In this document: in pieces, positions 57,970 to 64,000 of the stretch
Position numbering within the stretch: the first letter of the stretch is position 1
Layout: each line of letters starts with the position of its first letter
Source of the DNA: Saxidomus purpurata
Lineage: Eukaryota; Mollusca; Bivalvia; Venerida; Veneridae
Direction of reading: 5' to 3'
Length of the DNA: 64,000 nucleotides
Assembly (NCBI GenBank): GCA_022818135.1
Contig: JAFMSR010000018.1
Coordinates: 39,898,482-39,962,481, forward strand
Program-made: the position numbers and the translations under genes
The notes under the pieces: generated by a model
Seen by the model: the letters and a program-made list of their open reading frames with translations, nothing else
Told to the model about the DNA's origin: nothing
Databases searched by the model: none

Positions 57970-58397
57970 TATTTTATACTTAAGTGACAAATAAACAATG
58001 TAAATATTAGGCAAAACCTGATGTTTGAAATCCAGTGTGAAAATATATCATAAGCGTGTGCTATAAATATCAATTGATGCGTAATTTGTTTATCTTGATA
58101 TTCAATGTTTTGATATTTATTCCCATATGAGTTTATTTCTATTTTGTAAATTCATGTTCAATTTAAAGTCGTTAGTTTCTATTTAGAGAGCGTTTATCAC
58201 CTTCAGTGTAAACATCAGTAATTATGCAAAAACTATGCCTGAATCCGGTTTGCAAACATGAAAGCGCCTGTAACATTTATACATTAAATCATAAGGAAAA
58301 TGTCAGGGTCTAGAGAGCTAGGCAGTTTGTATCAAGAAGTATATAGAAACGATTCTTCTCAAATTTAATGGAGTATCTTTCATTTACTATTTTTCTT

Positions 58398-58425
58398 TCC
58401 TTTTTTTCTTTCTTTCTTTCTTTCT
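58398..58425 (+). repeat. (CTTT)n microsatellite
   Basis: Short pyrimidine run of TTTC units. Confidence 0.9.
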
Positions 58426-59089
58426 ATGCTTCCGTGTCTTTTTCACAAACTGACAACTTCATCTGGCGTTTATAAAGCAAACACTATAATGGTTTCTTTC
58501 ATCTTTAAACAGAATTTATGACCAAGGGCTACGCAAGCAGAAGGAAATAAAACATACTACATGTGTATAGATGTATGAATATATGGTTAAAATAAAACAT
58601 AAGAAATAAGTAAGATGAAATAGTGCACTAGCTTAATTTTCAAAAATCTAAAGTTATAGCTAAGGAAAGCACTGAATCTAACTCACGCAAGCAAACACGA
58701 TTGTGGTCTAGAACTCTTAGATGCTTGTATATATGCCTAATTTTATAAAATCCATATCAAAACCTTAACAATCAAACATCTTTTTCGAAACTTAAAAAAC
58801 AACAACAAAAAAATACAGCAATAACGAGTACTCAACTATTTCATTTTGACTAAGACATCAAGCATAGCGAGTTCATTATTCTTAAATTTCTTAAATATAC
58901 ATATCTTTAAATAAAGTACATTATGTGGGTCATTGTTGTTGTTTGTTGTTTAGATTGTTTATAGTCACGGCCGACTGTGGCATTTCTCCCCTGGTGAACT
59001 TGCCAAGATCTCACACTGTTAAAAATTACCGTTGAATTTACGGTCAGAGAACTGGAAGCTGGTTTCCAGTTCTCCCACCGTTATTTTTT

Positions 59090-59400
59090 ACGGTCAACCG
59101 TAAATGGCAATGTTGAGAGCCCGTAACATTTACGGTACTATTCCGTATATTTGTAACGGTCAACCGTAAATTGCAATGTTGAGAGCCCGTAACATTTACG
59201 GTACTATTCCGTATATTTGTTACGGTCAACCGTAAATGGCAATGTTGAGAGCCCGTAACATTTACGGTACTATTCCGTATGTTTGTTACGGTCAACCGTA
59301 AATGGCAATGTTGAGAGCCCGTAACATTTACGGTACTATTCCGTATGTTTGTTACGGTCAACCGTAAATGGCAATGTGAAGAACCAGTAACATTTACAGT
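59090..59400 (-). repeat. 66-bp tandem array, left block
   Basis: Exact 66-bp spacing of GGTCAACCGTAAAT (59092, 59158, 59224, 59290, 59356). Each unit has TTACGGTCAACCGTAA, itself a palindrome, and TAACATTTACGGTA. The period is a multiple of three and lacks stops, so it gives long repetitive frames that are not genes. Confidence 0.9.
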
Positions 59401-59479
59401 GCTGTATTCGTATATAGCTTCACATCCCAAAAAAACATTTGTGCCAGTATACACCATTATACTACATTTATAGTAGAAT

Positions 59480-60100
59480 AGTACCGTAAATGTTACGGGC
59501 TCTCAACATTGCCATTTACGGTTGACCGTAACAAATATACGGAATAGTACCGTAAATGTTACGGGCTCTCAACATTGCAATTTACGGTTGACCGTAACAA
59601 ATATACGGAATAGTACCGTAAATGTTACGGGCTCTCAACATTGCCATTTACGGTTGACCGTAACAAACATACGGAATAGTACCGTAAATGTTACGGGCTC
59701 TCAACATTGTCATTTACGGTTGACCGTAACAAACATACGGAATAGTACCGTAAATGTTACGGGCTCTCAACATTGCAATTTACGGTTGACCGTAACAAAT
59801 ATACGGAATAGTACCGTAAATGTTACGGGCTCTCAACATTGCCATTTACGGTTGACCGTAACAAACAGGCTCTCAACATTGCCATTTACGGTTGACCGTA
59901 ACAAAGATACGGAATAGTACCGTAAATGTTACGGGCTCTCAACATTGCAATTTACGGTTGACCGTAACAAATATACGGAATAGTACCGTAAATGTTACGG
60001 GCTCTCAACATTGCCATTTACGGTTGACCGTAACAAATATACGGAATAGTACCGTAAATGTTACGGGCTCTCAACATTGCCATTTACGGTTGACCGTAAA
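59480..60100 (+). repeat. 66-bp tandem array, right block
   Basis: Nine to ten units in the opposite direction, one of them truncated at about 59866-59884. Confidence 0.9.
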
Positions 60101-60468
60101 AAATAACGGTGGGAGAACTGGAAACCAGCTTCCAGTTCTCTGACCGTAAATTCAACGGTAATTTTTAACAGTGTGAGATCTTGGCAAGTTCACCAGGGGA
60201 GAAATGCCACAGTCGGCCGGGACTATAAACAATCTAAACAACAAACAACAACAATGACCCACATAATGTACTTTATTTAAAGATATGTATATTTAAGAAA
60301 TTTAAGAATAATGAACTCGCTATGCTTGATGTCTTAGTCAAAATGAAATAGTTGAGTACTCGTTATTGCTGTATTTTTTTGTTGTTGTTTTTTAAGTTTC
60401 GAAAAAGATGTTTGATTGTTAAGGTTTTGATATGGATTTTATAAAATTAGGCATATATACAAGCATCT

Positions 60469-60676
60469 GTATATTTGTTACGGTCAACCGTAAATTGCAA
60501 TGTTGAGAGCCCGTAACATTTACGGTACTATTCCGTATGTTTGTTACGGTCAACCGTAAATGGCAATGTTGAGAGCCCGTAACATTTACGGTACTATTCC
60601 GTATGTTTGTTACGGTCAACCGTAAATGGCAATGTTGAGAGCCCGTAACATTTACGGTACTATTCCGTATATTTGT
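60469..60676 (-). repeat. 66-bp tandem array, third block
   Basis: Three more units outside the palindrome, oriented like the left block. The block starts in mid-unit directly at the palindrome tip. Confidence 0.85.
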
Positions 60677-60679
60677 TAA

Positions 60680-60706
60680 AACCCTAACCCTAACCCTAAC
60701 CCTAAC
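60680..60706 (+). repeat. Interstitial telomere-type repeat (CCCTAA)n
   Basis: About 4.5 perfect CCCTAA units follow the 66-bp array immediately. This is the telomere repeat of most animals including molluscs. Confidence 0.9.
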
Positions 60707-61099
60707 ATTTAAGCCCTGGCATGCATGTATTACAAAAATAAATACAACAATATAAACATTAATGTTTATTTTCCACTCAAGCATAACTAAACTTTTCAGC
60801 GCCAATGACACGTATATCTTGCTAATGTTTCCAAAGCAAATGCTGTAACAACAAGAACTGTCAGTAGGACAGCGCACTCTACTATTCTCAGTGCTTGCCA
60901 ATAAAAGAAAACCCTATTTTGTCAGTAAAAAAAACATCCAAGGATCTCTATAACCAAGGGCCACAATTAGCAAGATATTAAGTCAAAGTTATCAAACTTC
61001 ATTGTTTTATATCCTTGAATACTACAGCAAAGTTTTAAATAAATACTTCAAGTGGTTAAGGATATACATGTATGTGCATGACAGTGCCAGTTGCACACA

Positions 61100-62060
61100 A
61101 TACTTTAACTAGGAATGTCTAAGTACAAGTCAAGAAAGGGTTTCACAGAGTTGTCTTCTCTTGCTTACAGATAGGTGTCATAATGGTACATAAGTATTCC
61201 AACTTTTAAAGTAATATCTCAAATGGTTAAGTCAACAAGTGGACAAGAATGAAAATTTCAACTGAGTGTTTAAGTAGAAAAGGGCCATAATTCAAATGAA
61301 ATCCTTGACAGAGTTACCTTCTCCTGCCCATGTTCGGGGATCATGATGGTATGTATTCCAACTTTCAAAGTAATATCTCAAACAGTTTAGTCAAAATGTG
61401 GACTTTTACAAAAAATCTTAACCGAGATTCTTAGTTGATAAAGGGCCTTATTAAAAAAATCCTTGACAGAGTCACTTTCTCTTGCCTACAGATAGGGGTA
61501 ATGATGCAAACAAGTATTTCAAATTTCAAAGCAATATCTCAAGGGGTGAAGTCAATAAGTGGATTTATCCATATGCAATGTATTTTCTAAGTCAAACTAG
61601 ATGGGTGTTCAGTAGAACACTTGTGTCACCCTCTTATGCTTTGTCAGAATTTTTATAAAAGTGAAAAAAAAACATGAGAAATCTTTTTTTAAATTGGGGG
61701 TGGGGTAGGATGGGGTTTTGCATTGGGGGTGGAGGGAGGAGGTACGTCAAGACCCTGTTGTCATAAGCAAAATGAAATATCAAGAAATGGTAAAGTTATA
61801 GCCAATGTTAAGTTTTCATGACAAAATCTAAGTAAAAAAGGGGCATAACTCTGTCAAGTATGACCTTGACCTACATAATTTGGTGACATCAAGACCCTTT
61901 TGTAATACATTTTTGTAAGCAATGCAATTTGAAAGTTTGATGAAGAAAACTTAAGAAATGGCAAAGTAAGAGCCAACGTTAAGTTTTTGTGACAGACTGA
62001 CGGACCTATGTATCGACTTTTCTCTGAAAGGGTGACACAAAAAGGGGCATAATTCTAACA
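61100..62060 (+). repeat. Dispersed repeat, tandem-like units
   Basis: Three or more imperfect units share 'aaagggccataattc', 'atccttgacagagt.ac.ttctc.tgcc' and 'caaagtaatatctcaa'. No coding content recognised. Confidence 0.55.
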
Positions 62061-62119
62061 AAAGCCTTCACAGAGTTATGTACTGATGGATGGAGGTAAT
62101 GATGGTTAATAAGTATGGT

Positions 62120-62223
62120 AAGTTATACATTTCATACATTAGATACATTTCATGCATTTCATACATTGTATACACTTCGTTCATTTTATACATTTCGTAC
62201 ATTTCATACATTTCGTACATTTC
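62120..62223 (+). repeat. 9-bp satellite (TACATTTCR), left block
   Basis: Tandem TACATTTCA/TACATTTCG units, interrupted at its right by the 62224-63282 element. Confidence 0.85.
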
Positions 62224-63282
62224 TACGGAAGCGCATACTGACCCCCCTTATATCTTTCATACATGTACGAGAAAAGTATGCAGTTACATGATGCAGAAAT
62301 GGTTACAAATAAATAAGTTATATTATACGTAAAACAGATATTTAATTTTTTTAATCAATTATGATAAAATGTAAAATAATATATGTGGAATTTGTGTAAA
62401 TATATATCTTAAATGATTGGCGAAATTTAGAAAAATGACAAGATCAACTTTATATATCACCTTTTTAAACAAATATTTATTTTGATTTGTTTATCAGTTT
62501 TAAGAAATATATCTTATAATTATAACTTGATGTATACACACAAATACATTTTTATTAATATATAACAGCAACTTTCACAGTCCATTACAAATAGATCTTG
62601 TAGAAATGTGAAGTTTTATGATAATATATAATAAAAGATATATAATTTGATGTTTTTAACCAAAATAGATTTAAATCACTATATAACGGCCCTTTTCACA
62701 GTCCGTTATGTACGTGTAATCATAACGGCACGATGGAAAATTACACAGATCGGATGATTACGGGGAAGGGGGATATATAATTTTCTAATTCTCTAAAGAT
62801 ATATATAGTTATCATATATCTTCTATATAAATTCTAGTTATGTAGTATTTATCATATAGAAACATACACATTGTTCTTTTACACATTTCCCAAAATACAT
62901 TCTTCAAGTTTCAAGTGATATAAATAAAATATATACTTAAATATTGAAAACTACTGCAATATATGTTTACTAGATAATATGCATTTCATTATTCTAACAC
63001 TTATCAGATAAATAATTTTACAATAAAACACACCTTTTTTAACAAGGAACGCTGTTTTTATACGATCACAGTACATGTAACGTGCTAAGAAAAGAAGAAA
63101 TTCTTACTATTTGGTCCGGGAACTACGATTTAAACAATATAAATGCTGTAAAAACTAACAAATCAATATAAGGTACATACATAATTATTTGGAAAAACAT
63201 AAAAAATATAATATTTATTATATAAAGCGGTATTATTTTCACTGTATAAAAGATATAAGGGGGGTCAGTATACGCTTCCGTA
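62224..63282. mobile_element. 1.06-kb inverted-repeat element inside a 9-bp satellite
   Basis: Ends TACGGAAGCGCATACTGACC and the inverse of TACGGAAGCGTATACTGACC; pairing continues through CCCCTTATATCTTT (about 39 bp). The interior is very AT-rich with no gene. Flanks are both TACATTTC satellite, so the target duplication (CATTTC possible) cannot be told from the repeat. Confidence 0.75.
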
Positions 63283-63560
63283 CATTTCATACATTGCATA
63301 TATTTCATATATTTCATACATTGTTTATATTTCGAACCTTTGATGCATTTCATACATTTTATACATTTCGTACATTTTATACATTTTGTACATTTCGTTC
63401 CTTTTATACATTTCATACATTTCGTACATTTCATGCATTTCATATATTTTGTGTATTTCATACATTTTATACATTTCATGCATTTCATATATTGTTTACA
63501 GTTCGTTACTTTTATACATTTCGTACATTTCACACAATTCATACATTTAATACATTTCGT
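63283..63560 (+). repeat. 9-bp satellite (TACATTTCR), right block
   Basis: About 30 units of the same 9-mer with variants. Being a multiple of three, it yields Phe/His/Ile-rich and Lys/Met/Cys-rich frames on the two strands that are not genes. Confidence 0.9.
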
Positions 63561-63589
63561 ATATATATTACATACAATTTACTACAATA

Positions 63590-64000
63590 TTCCCTAGAGT
63601 TGTTGGTGAAAGTAATAATTATAATTTAAGAAATGCCCAAGATTATACGGTTATGGTAGGAAGAACAACGCTTTTTCTAAACTCGTTCGTACCATCCAGT
63701 GTTAATGTATGGAATACTATACCTGAAGAAATAAGAAATTCCCCGTCATTGTATAGTTTCAAGAACTCACTCAAAAGCAACTTATTTCGGGCAAATGTTA
63801 TTCCAACATACTACTTCAAAAGGCCAAGGTTCTTGACTATTCATCACGCACGCAGAAGGAACGGCTGCATTAATTTAAAAGCACATCTGTTTAAAAATCA
63901 CTTAAGTAATGACGAAAACTGTAACTGTCAAGGCGAAATTGAGGATGTAGATCACTATTTTTTCAAATGTTCATTGCTTTTACAACAAAGAATCATTCTT
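63590..64000 (+). CDS. LINE C-terminal coding region, runs off right edge
   Basis: An uninterrupted frame of 137 codons to the window end reads FPRVVGESNNYNLRNAQDY, VNVWNTIPEEIRNSPSLYSF, RNGCINLKAHLFKNHLSN and CNCQGEIEDVDHYFFKCSLL. This is the tail of a non-LTR retrotransposon reverse-transcriptase protein with its C-x-C...H...C motif. Unlike the other LINE pieces it has no stops or shifts, so it may be young. Its 5' side is cut off at the satellite at about 63560-63590, so it is 5' truncated here. Confidence 0.75.

Larger units (their letters stand above)
58719..60468. mobile_element. 1.75-kb palindromic element carrying 66-bp repeats
   Basis: Outer arms (58719 to about 59090, and about 60100 to 60468) are nearly exact inverse copies, including 'agatgcttgtatatatgcc' at the tips and 'gagaactggaa' near the arrays. 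Inside lie five 66-bp units in one direction (59090-59400), a short spacer (about 59400-59480), then nine to ten units in the other direction (59480-60100). No transposase. No clear target duplication was found, since the right tip abuts another array of the same unit. Confidence 0.75.

Noticed and set aside
60680..60706. A true chromosome end
   Set aside because: Only 4.5 CCCTAA units and normal sequence continues for over 3 kb, so it is interstitial.
59044..60901. Long open frames on both strands with a repeated peptide such as TVNVTGSQHC
   Set aside because: They result from a 66-bp tandem repeat, a multiple of three without stops. The same peptide appears on whichever strand the array faces.
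63123..63629. Cys/Lys/Met-rich (minus) and Phe/His/Thr-rich (plus) open frames
   Set aside because: Produced by the 9-bp TACATTTCR satellite; both strands are open for the same reason.

Overview
This window looks like AT-rich, intron-rich animal DNA, most likely from a bivalve or other lophotrochozoan mollusc. The evidence is clear GT-AG introns, closely related acetylcholine-receptor genes side by side, several tRNA-derived SINEs, many LINE fragments, and a short CCCTAA (animal-type telomere) tract. The organism is inferred from overall character; no search was run.

Genes. The only convincing host genes are two head-to-tail nicotinic acetylcholine receptor (Cys-loop) alpha-type subunit genes, both on the minus strand. 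The upstream copy (40181 down to 34218) is complete: nine exons, 1479 nt, 492 residues, with signal peptide, ligand-binding domain, vicinal Cys pair, four membrane segments and a stop. The downstream copy (28909 down to 3016) has a signal-peptide exon and six further exons. Its five internal exons plus the TM3 exon match those of the first gene in length and phase (158, 45, 110, 215, 327, 106 nt), so the two are tandem duplicates. Its last two exons (intracellular loop and TM4) are not in the window and probably lie left of position 1. Its first intron is 19.2 kb against 0.54 kb in the sister gene, because it is packed with mobile elements.

Mobile and repetitive DNA fills most of the rest. 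Intron 1 of the downstream gene holds a 7,093-bp element (14482-21574) with about 465-bp inverted ends, CACTGTG termini and a 5-bp target duplication, which resembles the Transib/RAG-like class. It also holds a decayed THAP/DDE transposase (22319-22966), a decayed LINE (23270-24100) and a 597-bp MITE (25724-26320). A different intron carries a 1.46-kb near-perfect fold-back element (3964-5421) beginning about 28 bp from a splice acceptor.

From 42.2 to 53.3 kb lies an unusual C-rich/G-rich zone built of 40-bp and 167-bp tandem repeats in opposing orientations. The larger unit (45511-53290) has a 9-bp target duplication and matching ends, so it reads as a 7.8-kb foldback-type transposon that carries a tRNA-like module in both arms. 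At 58.7-60.7 kb a palindrome built of 66-bp repeats is followed by a third array in the flipped orientation and then CCCTAA repeats. At 62.2-63.3 kb a 1.06-kb inverted-repeat element sits inside a 9-bp satellite, next to the C-terminal part of a LINE that runs off the right edge.

Homopolymer runs at 30991-31811 (36 G, 48 G, 239 T and more) look like assembly or sequencing artefacts. Most open frames elsewhere are chance frames or products of repeats whose period is a multiple of three.
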